From: Arthrobacter_E sp041360795
GTDB taxonomy: Bacteria; Actinomycetota; Actinomycetes; Actinomycetales; Micrococcaceae
DNA: 64,000 nt
Direction of reading: 5' to 3'
Assembly (NCBI RefSeq): GCF_041360795.1
Contig: NZ_JBFUPW010000001.1
Coordinates: 1 to 64,000, forward strand
This document shows positions 33,540-41,536 of this stretch, piece by piece. The position numbers were made by a program, and so were the translations under genes. The notes below the pieces were generated by a model. It was not told the origin of the DNA. It saw only the letters and a program-made list of their open reading frames with translations, and searched no databases. How positions within the stretch are numbered: position 1 is the stretch's first letter; each line of letters begins with the position of its first letter.

Positions 33540-34025
33540 ATGAGCACCACCGCCACCAAGGAATTGGCCGCCGCAGTCCAGCTGGCCACAGACAACGTCC
33601 TCAACAACGGAGGCCCGTTCGGCGCCCTGATCGTCACCTCCGACGGTCACCGCTTCGACGGCGTCAACCGCGTCACCGCCACCAACGATCCCACGGCCCA
33701 CGCCGAGGTCACCGCCATCCGCACCGCCTGTGCGGCGCTCGGCACCTTCGACCTCAGCGGCGCCACCCTCTACACGAGCTGCGAGCCGTGCCCCATGTGC
33801 CTCGCGTCCGCACTCTGGGCCCGCGTCTCCCGCGTGGTCTTCGCTGCGGACCGCCACGATGCGGCCTCCGCGGGCTTCGACGATGCCGTCTTCTACGACT
33901 ACTTCGACAAGCCGGAGACCCGTGGCATCATGCCGGTGGTCCGGGCCGAGCTGGATGCCGAAGGCCCCCAGCGCATGGACCCCTTCACCACCTGGAACAC
34001 GCTCGACTCCCGGATCGATTACTGA
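33540..34025 (+). CDS. guaD: Guanine deaminase (CDA superfamily)
   Basis: 161 residues from the ATG at 33540 with AAGGGAG upstream. Zinc and catalytic motifs of the cytidine-deaminase fold are intact: NDPTAHAEVTAIR and the CEPCPMCLASALWARV loop. DDAVFYDYFDKP and the C-terminal acidic tail match bacterial GuaD, which converts guanine to xanthine. It is followed 14 bp later by a purine permease, then xdhC and xanthine dehydrogenase, a logical guanine-to-urate order. Confidence 0.88.
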   Translation: MSTTATKELAAAVQLATDNVLNNGGPFGALIVTSDGHRFDGVNRVTATNDPTAHAEVTAIRTACAALGTFDLSGATLYTSCEPCPMCLASALWARVSRVVFAADRHDAASAGFDDAVFYDYFDKPETRGIMPVVRAELDAEGPQRMDPFTTWNTLDSRIDY

Positions 34026-34039
34026 GGGAGGCGTCCCCG

Positions 34040-35587
34040 ATGTCCATCACCTCAACCCAGTCCGGCACTCACGGCGGGAATTCAGGGAACACCAGCGCCC
34101 GGGGCAAAAAGGCCGGCCCGTCCGGCGGACCTGCCCAGACCAGTGGCGCCCCGGGCGGCACGAGCCCCCTGGACCGCTTCTTCGAGATCACCCGGCGCGG
34201 CTCCACGGTGGCCCGTGAGATCCGCGGCGGCGTGGTCACCTTCTTCACCATGGCCTACATCGTGGTGCTCAATCCGCTCATCCTGGGAGGCTTCTCTGCC
34301 GACCGGGCCCCGCGGGACGTCCTCGGAGGCTGGCTTTCCGCGCTCCAGGTCGGGGCCGTCACTGGCCTGACCGCCGGCGTCATGACCATCATCTTCGGTC
34401 TGGTGGCGCGGCTCCCGTTCGGCCTCGCCGCGGGTCTCGGAATCAACTCCTTCCTGGCCGTCTCCGTCATCCACGAGGTCACCTGGCCCGAAGCCATGGG
34501 CCTCGTGGTCATCAACGGCATCCTGATCGTCCTCTTCGGCATCACCGGCGCCCGGACGGCCATCTTCAAGGCCGTGCCCAAGGAACTGAAGGCTGCGATC
34601 ACGGTCGGCATCGGTTTGTTCATCGCCTTCATCGGCTTCGTGGACTCCGGTTTCGTGACGCGCACCCCCGGCGGTCCGCCGGTCCAGCTCGGCACCGACG
34701 GGTCCATCGCCACCATCCCCACGCTCGTGTTCATCATCGGGCTGCTCCTCATGAGCGTCCTCGTGGCGCGCAAGGTGCAGGGCGGTCTTCTGATCGGGAT
34801 CGTCGTGGCCACCATCCTGGCGGTCGTGGCGGAACAGGTCTTCCACATCGGCGCCGCCGGTCCTGACAACCCGGGCGGCTGGCACCTGAACACCCCGGTC
34901 ATCTCGGGACAGCTGGTCTCCGTGCCGGATCTGTCCCTGGTGGGCCAGGTCGACTTCTTCGGAGCGTTCGGCCGGATCGGCGGCCTGGCCGCGACCATGC
35001 TCGTCTTCACCCTGGTCTTCACCAACTTCTTCGATGCCATGGGCGCCATGACCGGCCTGGCGAAGAGCGCGGGTCTGTCCTACAAGGACGGCACGTTCCC
35101 GCGGCTGAAGAGCGCCTTCATCGTGGAAGGCTTCGGCGCGGTGGCGGGTGGCCTCAACAGCGGCTCCTCGAACACCGTCTACATCGACTCGGCCGCCGGC
35201 ATCGGCGAAGGCGCCCGCACCGGCCTTGCGTCGATCGTCACCGGACTGCTGTTCATCGGCTCGATGTTCCTGACTCCGCTGACGTCCGTGGTCCCGCTCG
35301 AAGTGGCGGCCGGAGCACTCGTGGTGGTGGGCGCCCTCATGATGTCCCAGATCCGTGAGATCCGGATGGACAAGTTCTCCGTGGCCCTGCCCGCGTTCCT
35401 GACCATCGTGACCATGCCGCTGACCTACTCGATCGCGAACGGCATCGGGGCGGGCTTCATCTCCTGGACCGTGGTCGCCACGGCCTCGGGGAAGGCCCGT
35501 AAGGTCCACTGGCTCATGTGGGTGGTGACCGTGGGATTCCTGGTCTACTTCGCCCGCGGCCCGATCAACACGCTGATGGGCGTCTGA
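34040..35587 (+). CDS. NCS2 purine permease, AzgA-like (guanine/hypoxanthine)
   Basis: 515 residues. After about 45 polar Gly/Ser-rich residues the protein shows FFEITRRGSTVAREIRGGVVTFFTMAYI, typical of the AzgA subgroup, and later GLGINSFLAVSVI, FTNFFDAMGAMTGLAKSAG and GGLNSGSSNTVYIDSAAGIGEGARTGL. AzgA-type carriers import hypoxanthine, guanine or adenine with protons. The position between guanine deaminase and xdhC fits this. The extended N-terminus is longer than usual, but the ATG at 34040 has GGGAGG nearby. Confidence 0.88.
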   Translation: MSITSTQSGTHGGNSGNTSARGKKAGPSGGPAQTSGAPGGTSPLDRFFEITRRGSTVAREIRGGVVTFFTMAYIVVLNPLILGGFSADRAPRDVLGGWLSALQVGAVTGLTAGVMTIIFGLVARLPFGLAAGLGINSFLAVSVIHEVTWPEAMGLVVINGILIVLFGITGARTAIFKAVPKELKAAITVGIGLFIAFIGFVDSGFVTRTPGGPPVQLGTDGSIATIPTLVFIIGLLLMSVLVARKVQGGLLIGIVVATILAVVAEQVFHIGAAGPDNPGGWHLNTPVISGQLVSVPDLSLVGQVDFFGAFGRIGGLAATMLVFTLVFTNFFDAMGAMTGLAKSAGLSYKDGTFPRLKSAFIVEGFGAVAGGLNSGSSNTVYIDSAAGIGEGARTGLASIVTGLLFIGSMFLTPLTSVVPLEVAAGALVVVGALMMSQIREIRMDKFSVALPAFLTIVTMPLTYSIANGIGAGFISWTVVATASGKARKVHWLMWVVTVGFLVYFARGPINTLMGV

Positions 35588-35687
35588 CGGGAACCGTCCC
35601 GCAGGGGGCATCCTGACAGGAACATCCGGCGCACCGGCGCCGGACGCCCCGCACGTGAGAAGGAATCCCCAGGAAAGGAGGAGCGCG

Positions 35688-36842
35688 GTGCTGGAACTCG
35701 GACGGCATTTCGACGGCTGGGCCCCCGCCCGCGACGGCGAGGACCTGGTGGTCGCGACCATCGTGGCCACCAGCGGTTCCACACCGCGCCCCGCGGGGAC
35801 GTCCATGCTCGTCGCCGCGGGAGGCGGCATCCTCGGCAGTCTCTCCGGAGGCTGCGTCGAGGGCGCCGTGGTCGCCGCGGCGCAGGAGGTCCTGGCCTGT
35901 GGCGGGGCTCGTCGCGAACGCTTCGGCTACAGCGCCGAGGACGCCTTCGCGGTGGGACTCACCTGCGGCGGGGAACTGGAAATCCACCTGAGCCGGCTCA
36001 GCGAGCCCGAGCGGATGGCCCTCGCCTCCGCGCCGGTGGCCCTGCTGCGCCGCCTCGACGACGACGGCGCGCCCGCAGTGACGCTGGCCGCGCCGTCGTC
36101 GGGGGCCGGCATCGCCCGGGAGGCCTGGGTGGGCCTGCTCGGTCTGGGGGCCGCACCCGAGCCGGTCCAGGAGGAACTCCTGGCCCGGGCACGCACCCAG
36201 GTGGAGCCGCTGCTCCGGCAGGGCCGCTCCGGGCTCGTCCGGGTGGCGCCGCCCGAGGGATGCCACGACGGCGAGGCCGACACGCGCCCGCTGGAGCTGT
36301 TCGTCGAAAGCCGGCTCCCTGCGCCGCGGGCCGTCGTGGTCGGGGCGAACGACTTCTCCGAAGCGCTCCTCCCGGTCCTGAAACTCCTGGGCTTCCACGT
36401 CACCCTGTGCGACGCCCGGCCCGGTTTCGCGGCCCAGACCCGGTTCGCCCTGGCCGACTCCGTGGAGCGCACCTGGCCGCACCGCTACCTGGAACGCCAG
36501 GCCGAGGAGGGGCTGCTGGACGAACGCAGCGTGCTGTTCGTCCTCTCCCACGACCCCAAGTTCGACGTCCCCCTGCTGCTTACCGCGCTGCGCCTCGACC
36601 TGGCTTATGTGGGCGCCCTCGGGTCGCGGCGCAGTGACCGGCAGCGCCGCGCGTCGCTTCTGGAACAGGGCCTGGAACCCGGTTTCCTGGATCGGCTGCA
36701 TTCGCCCATCGGACTGGACCTCGGCGCCGTCACCCCGGCGGAGGTCGCGGTGTCGATCGCCGCGGAACTGGTGGGCGTCCTGCACGGCGCGCCTGGGACC
36801 TCCGGTTCCCTCTCGCGGGGGAGCGGCCCCCTGCATCACTGA
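35688..36842 (+). CDS. xdhC: XdhC/CoxI-family xanthine dehydrogenase maturation protein
   Basis: 384 residues from GTG 35688, chosen because AGGAAAGGAGG lies 8 bp upstream; an in-frame GTG at 35655 has none. The N-terminal XdhC domain has VVATIVATSGSTPRPAGTSMLV, GSLSGGCVEGAVV and LTCGGELEIHL. The C-terminal half is a Rossmann domain (FVLSHDPKFDVPLLLTAL; YVGALGSRRSDRQRR). XdhC carries and sulfurates the molybdenum cofactor for xanthine dehydrogenase, the next gene. Confidence 0.9.
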   Translation: MLELGRHFDGWAPARDGEDLVVATIVATSGSTPRPAGTSMLVAAGGGILGSLSGGCVEGAVVAAAQEVLACGGARRERFGYSAEDAFAVGLTCGGELEIHLSRLSEPERMALASAPVALLRRLDDDGAPAVTLAAPSSGAGIAREAWVGLLGLGAAPEPVQEELLARARTQVEPLLRQGRSGLVRVAPPEGCHDGEADTRPLELFVESRLPAPRAVVVGANDFSEALLPVLKLLGFHVTLCDARPGFAAQTRFALADSVERTWPHRYLERQAEEGLLDERSVLFVLSHDPKFDVPLLLTALRLDLAYVGALGSRRSDRQRRASLLEQGLEPGFLDRLHSPIGLDLGAVTPAEVAVSIAAELVGVLHGAPGTSGSLSRGSGPLHH

Positions 36843-36971
36843 CCACATCACTGACCAGCTCACCAGGCCGTGCCCTCACGGTCGGCACATCGGAAAGACC
36901 CTGCCACCGGCGGCGGGACGGCGCGACGAAGCACCGTTCCGGCTTCGGGGCATCGCAGTAAGGAGGACGAC

Positions 36972-39900
36972 ATGGACATGAACACCATCGAGCAGGTGGT
37001 GCCCACCGCCGACCCGGCGCAGTGGCGTGACGGGGATGCGTGGCTGGCCGGCGGGACGGTCCTGTACTCCTACGGGAGCAGCACCCTGAAGAGGCTGCTG
37101 AGTCTGCACGACGCCGGCTGGGAGCCGGTGACCGTGCACGAGGACGGGCTGGAACTCGCCGCCACGTGCACGGTGGCCCGCGTGTACGCGCTGCCCAGCG
37201 AACTGGCCGGGCGCGCCGACTGGCCCGGCATCGCGCTGTTCCGCCCCGCCTGCGACTCCTTCGTGGCGTCCTTCAAGATCTGGAACATGTCCACCCTGGG
37301 CGGCAACCTCTGCACCTCGCTGCCCGCCGGTCCCATGATCTCCCTGACCGCGGGGCTCGACGGAGTCGCGCTGATCCTCTCCCCGGACGGGACCTCGCGG
37401 CGGGTGCCGGTCGCCGACTTCGTGACCGGCGACGCGCGGAACGTCCTGGCGCCCGGGGAACTGCTGCGGAGCGTCTTCCTGCCCGCGACGGCCCTGCGCG
37501 CCCGGGTGGCGTTCCGGCGCCTCTCGCTCAGCAAGCTCGGCCGGTCCGGCGTGCTGCTGATCGGGCGCCTGGACGAGGACGGGACCTTCCTCCTCACCAT
37601 CACGGCGTCCACCAAGCGGCCCGTTCAGCTGCGGTACGAGGGGACGGCGGGGTCGCCGGTCCTCCCGGACGCCGCGGCCCTGACCCGCGACATCGAGGCG
37701 GTGGTTCCGGACGGGCTCTGGCATGACGACATCCACGGGCTTCCCGCATGGCGCCGGGACATGACGCTGCGCCTGGCGCGCGAGATCCTGGCCGAGCTGG
37801 GCGGTGCAGCGACCGCAGGAGGCGGGGACGGCGTCGTCGTGTCCGGTGACTTCTGGCCGCCGGTCGCGCCGAAGGAGGCGTCCGCGGAGCTCGCCGCGAT
37901 CGGCCTGGACGCGCTCGCCACGGACACCACCGGCGACACGATCGTCATCAACGGCGCCCCCGCCACGGCCGAGCCGCGCGCCGGGCAGTGCCTCCGGACC
38001 TTCCTGCGCGAACAGGGCAACACCGGCGTGAAGAAGGGCTGCGACGGCGGCGACTGCGGCGCCTGCACCGTGCACGTCGACGGCAAGCCGGTCCATTCCT
38101 GCCTCTACCCGGCCGCGCTCGCCGGAGGCCACGAGGTGACGACCATCGAAGGCCTCGCCGCCACCTGCTCGCACGGCTCCCACGGTAACCACGACGGCGC
38201 CGCCCCGGGTGACGCCGGCGCCCTCCACCCGATGCAGCGCCAGTTCCTGGAGACCCAGGGCTTCCAATGCGGCTTCTGCACGGCGGGCATGATCATGACC
38301 AGCGCCACCTTCTCCGAGGAGCAGAAGCAGGACATGCCCCGGAACCTGAAGGGCAACCTCTGCCGCTGCACCGGCTACCGGGCCATCGAGGATGCGATCC
38401 GGGGCGACGCCGACGGTAAGAACCGCGGCCACAGCGGCGGCATGGGGGACAACGTCCCCGCTCCGGCCGGGCCAGGCGTCGTCACCGGCGCGGTGCAGTA
38501 CACCCTGGACGCGGATCCCGCGGACTTCCCGGGCCTGCTGCACATGAAGCTCCTGCGCTCGCCGCACGCGCACGCGCGGATCGTCTCGATCGACACGTCG
38601 GCCGCCCTGGCCGTGCCCGGCGTCGTGCGCGTCTTCACGCACGAGGACGTCCCGGACCTCCTCTACTCCACCGCGCAGCACGAGCTGGTGGAGGACGACC
38701 CGGATGACATGCGCATGCTGGACACCGTGGTGCGGTTCGTCGGGCAGCGGGTGGCCGCCGTCGTCGCCGATTCCGTCCAGGCCGCCGAAGCGGGGGTCCG
38801 GGCCCTCGAGGTCGAGTACGAGGTGCTGCCCGCCGTGTTCACGCCGGAGGAGGCGATCCTGCCCGGCGCGCCGACGGTCCACGGGGAGAAGGACGGCGCC
38901 GTCGCCCGGATCTCCCGGCCGCAGGACAACGTCCTGGCCGAACTGCACTCCGAGCTGGGGGACGTGGACGCCGCGTTCGCCACGGCGGACGTGGTCCACG
39001 AGAAGGAGTACCGCACCCATCGTGTCCAGCACGTGGCGCTGGAGACCCACTGCTCCATCGCCTGGGTGGAGGACGGCGTGCTCACGGTGCGCTCCTCCAC
39101 GCAGGTGCCGTTCCTGGCGCAGCGCACCTTGGCCCGGATCTTCGACCGGCCGCGGGACAGCGTCCGGGTCCTGACAGGCCGCGTCGGCGGCGGTTTCGGC
39201 GGGAAACAGGAGGTCATCACCGAGGACCTCGCCGCGCTGGCCGCCCTGGAACTCGGCGTGCCCGTGCAGCTCGAATTCACGCGGTCCGAGCAGTTCACGG
39301 CCACCACCACGCGCCACCCGTTCCACATCCGGCTCAAGGCCGCGGCCCGCCGGGACGGCACGCTGACGGCTCTCCAGCTCGACGTTCTGACGAACACCGG
39401 GGCGTACGGCAACCACGGCCCGGGCGTCATGTTCCACGGCTGCGGTGAGTCGGTGGCGGTCTACAACTGCGCCAACAAGCGGCTCGACGCGCAGGCCGTC
39501 TACACCCACACCCTGCCCTCCGGGGCTTTCCGCGGCTACGGTCTCAGCCAGATGATCTTCGCGGTCGAATCCGCCATGGACGAGCTGGCCCACGGCATCG
39601 GCATGGACCCCTGGGAGTTCCGCCGGAAGAACATGGTCAGGAAGGGCGACCCGATGCTCTCCTCGCACAGTGAACCCGAGGAGGACGTGCTCTACGGCAG
39701 CTACGGCCTGGACCAGTGCGTGCAGCTCGCCGAGGACGCCCTGCGCCGCGGCGCCGAGCGGGAGGCGTCGTTCGGCACGGAGCTCGGCGAGGAGTGGCTC
39801 GTGGGGGAGGGCAGCGCGCTGTCCATGATCGACACGGTCCCGCCGCGCGGACACTTCTCGCACAGCCGGGTCTCCCTCGGGGCCGACGGCCGGTACCTCG

Positions 39901-40739
39901 TGGAGTTCGGGACGGCCGAGTTCGGCAACGGCACCACCACCGTGCACACCCAGCTCGCGGCGGAGGCCCTCGGCACCAGCACCGACGCCGTCGACTACCG
40001 CCAGGCGGACACGGCGAACACCCGGCATGACACCGGGGCCTTCGGGTCCACCGGGACCGTGGTGGCGGGCAAGGCCACCCTCGCGGCGGCCACGGAGCTC
40101 GCGGAGCGGCTCCGCACGCTGGGCGCCGAGCTGCTGGGCGCCCCGGTGGAGGACTGCGTCCTGGGGCCCGACGGCGTCGCTCACCCCGGCGGGACGGTGA
40201 GCCTCGAGCGGCTGCACGCCGCCGCCGTCGAGCGCGGGCTGTCCCTGGAAGCCGACGGCGAATGGGGCGGCACGCCGCGCTCCGTCGCCTTCAACGTGCA
40301 CGGCTTCCGGGTGGCGGTCAGCCGCGTGACGGGCGAGATCCGCATCCTCCAGAGTGTCCAGGCCGCCGACGCCGGCAAGGTCGTCAATCCGCGCCAGTGC
40401 CGGGGCCAGGTGGAGGGCGGGATCGCGCAGGCGCTGGGCGCGGCGCTGTACGAGGCGGTGCGGATCGACGACACCGGACGCGTCTACACCGACATCCTGC
40501 GGCAGTACCACATCCCGACCTTCGCGGACACGCCTCGGAGCGAGGTCTACTTCGCCGAGACCGAGGATTCCACGGGCCCGCTGGGCGCCAAATCCATGAG
40601 CGAGAGCCCGTTCAACCCGGTGGCTCCGGCCCTGGCCAACGCGATCCGCCAGGCCACGGGGGTCCGGTTCGGCACGCTCCCTCTGACCCAGGACGCCGTG
40701 TACCTGGGGCTCAAGGAGGCGGGGCTGACGCTGGTCTGA
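36972..40739 (+). CDS. Xanthine dehydrogenase, single-chain fusion (FAD - 2Fe-2S - Mo order)
   Basis: 1255 residues. Residues 1-270 are the FAD domain (WNMSTLGGNLCTSLPAGP). About 320-480 are the two [2Fe-2S] domains: Cys357, 362 and 365 in GCDGGDCGAC, then QCGFC (433/436) and CRC (464/466). From about 490 is the molybdopterin part with GRVGGGFGGK, GAFRGYG and catalytic Glu1211 in AKSMSESP. Eukaryotic enzymes have FeS-FAD-Mo order and most bacterial ones are split, so this arrangement is unusual. It converts xanthine to urate. The ATG at 36972 follows AGGAGGA; ATG 36978 is also possible. Confidence 0.92.
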   Translation: MDMNTIEQVVPTADPAQWRDGDAWLAGGTVLYSYGSSTLKRLLSLHDAGWEPVTVHEDGLELAATCTVARVYALPSELAGRADWPGIALFRPACDSFVASFKIWNMSTLGGNLCTSLPAGPMISLTAGLDGVALILSPDGTSRRVPVADFVTGDARNVLAPGELLRSVFLPATALRARVAFRRLSLSKLGRSGVLLIGRLDEDGTFLLTITASTKRPVQLRYEGTAGSPVLPDAAALTRDIEAVVPDGLWHDDIHGLPAWRRDMTLRLAREILAELGGAATAGGGDGVVVSGDFWPPVAPKEASAELAAIGLDALATDTTGDTIVINGAPATAEPRAGQCLRTFLREQGNTGVKKGCDGGDCGACTVHVDGKPVHSCLYPAALAGGHEVTTIEGLAATCSHGSHGNHDGAAPGDAGALHPMQRQFLETQGFQCGFCTAGMIMTSATFSEEQKQDMPRNLKGNLCRCTGYRAIEDAIRGDADGKNRGHSGGMGDNVPAPAGPGVVTGAVQYTLDADPADFPGLLHMKLLRSPHAHARIVSIDTSAALAVPGVVRVFTHEDVPDLLYSTAQHELVEDDPDDMRMLDTVVRFVGQRVAAVVADSVQAAEAGVRALEVEYEVLPAVFTPEEAILPGAPTVHGEKDGAVARISRPQDNVLAELHSELGDVDAAFATADVVHEKEYRTHRVQHVALETHCSIAWVEDGVLTVRSSTQVPFLAQRTLARIFDRPRDSVRVLTGRVGGGFGGKQEVITEDLAALAALELGVPVQLEFTRSEQFTATTTRHPFHIRLKAAARRDGTLTALQLDVLTNTGAYGNHGPGVMFHGCGESVAVYNCANKRLDAQAVYTHTLPSGAFRGYGLSQMIFAVESAMDELAHGIGMDPWEFRRKNMVRKGDPMLSSHSEPEEDVLYGSYGLDQCVQLAEDALRRGAEREASFGTELGEEWLVGEGSALSMIDTVPPRGHFSHSRVSLGADGRYLVEFGTAEFGNGTTTVHTQLAAEALGTSTDAVDYRQADTANTRHDTGAFGSTGTVVAGKATLAAATELAERLRTLGAELLGAPVEDCVLGPDGVAHPGGTVSLERLHAAAVERGLSLEADGEWGGTPRSVAFNVHGFRVAVSRVTGEIRILQSVQAADAGKVVNPRQCRGQVEGGIAQALGAALYEAVRIDDTGRVYTDILRQYHIPTFADTPRSEVYFAETEDSTGPLGAKSMSESPFNPVAPALANAIRQATGVRFGTLPLTQDAVYLGLKEAGLTLV

Positions 40740-40754
40740 GTCACTTCCCGACGG

Positions 40755-40781
40755 GGGCCCGGGACCTCAGGTTCCGGGCCC
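40755..40781. terminator. Stem-loop between xanthine dehydrogenase and the convergent MobA-like gene
   Basis: GGGCCCGGGACCT and AGGTTCCGGGCCC form 13-bp arms with one G-T pair and a single-base loop. Confidence 0.6.
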
Positions 40782-40819
40782 ACAGTGCGCTCACGGTTCG
40801 GCCGTCAGTGTTCCGGCCG

Positions 40820-41425
40820 TCATCCTTCCAGCAGCGGCAGATCCGCCGGGGTGTCCACGTCCTGCCCGTTGCCCCAGGCCCGGCAATCGACCACGTCCAG
40901 CAGTTCCGGATGCGCCCTGAGGAAGTCCCGCGCCCCGGCGTCGCCGTGTGCTGAGTCCGCGACGGCGGGCAGCAGGGAAGCGTCGAACAGCACCGGATGC
41001 CCTCGCTTCAGGCCCCCCGAAGCGTCGGGGTACGCTGCGGCAGTCACCCGTCCCGGCCGGTGTGCGGCCAGCAGCGCGGCGACGGCCTCCGCGGTGAGCG
41101 CCGGCTGGTCCACCAGGGCGACCAACGCGTGACACCCCGGCCGCACGGCCGCGAGCCCGGCCTTCAGCGAACCGCCCATGCCGCTGGGCCAGTCGTCGTT
41201 GACCACGACGGCGCAGTCCGTCAGCGCGGCCTCCTCACGCACGCGCCCGGCCTCCGCGCCCAGCACCGCGACGACGCCCTGGCAGCCGCCGTCGTGCAGC
41301 ACGGCCGCGAGGTGGTCCACCAGGGGCGTGCCGTGGCGGCGCAGCAGTGCCTTGGGCCCGAGGCCCAGACGGGTCCCGGCGCCCGCGGCGAGGAGGACGG
41401 CCGTGGCCGCTGTGCTCGAGGTCAT
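40820..41425 (-). CDS. MobA-like NTP transferase (MocA type, molybdenum cofactor cytidylyltransferase)
   Basis: 201 residues. The nucleotide-binding signature VLLAAGAGTRLGLGPKALL at the N-terminus and VVNDDWPSGMGGSLKAGLAAV further on are typical of the MocA/MobA-like subgroup; VDQPALTAEAVAALL gives the metal-binding Asp. MocA forms the cytosine dinucleotide Mo cofactor used by xanthine dehydrogenases, which fits its place beside xdhC and the dehydrogenase, although it is transcribed convergently. Confidence 0.85.
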   Translation of the reverse strand: MTSSTAATAVLLAAGAGTRLGLGPKALLRRHGTPLVDHLAAVLHDGGCQGVVAVLGAEAGRVREEAALTDCAVVVNDDWPSGMGGSLKAGLAAVRPGCHALVALVDQPALTAEAVAALLAAHRPGRVTAAAYPDASGGLKRGHPVLFDASLLPAVADSAHGDAGARDFLRAHPELLDVVDCRAWGNGQDVDTPADLPLLEG

Positions 41426-41448
41426 GCTGTCACCCTAAGTCCTTCCCG

Positions 41449-41505
41449 CGAGACGCCGAAAGGTGCCCGTATTCCTCGCGGATACGGGCACCTTCTGGCG
41501 TCTCG
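41449..41505. repeat. Inverted repeat P3
   Basis: 24-bp arms (41449-41472 and 41482-41505) with two mismatches and a 9-nt loop, inner end GGTGCCCGTAT. It resembles P1 and P2 at the outer CGCGAG and inner TGCCCG parts only. It follows the pyruvate dehydrogenase gene and may act as its terminator. Confidence 0.6.
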
Positions 41506-41536
41506 GCGTCTCGGCGCGTCAGCCGCGTCAGGTGCG

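Noticed and set aside
36876..40511. Very long minus-strand open frame opposite xanthine dehydrogenase
   Set aside because: Its translation is low-complexity Arg/Gly/His-rich text without domains, and the plus strand has intact cofactor motifs; it is a GC-skew shadow.
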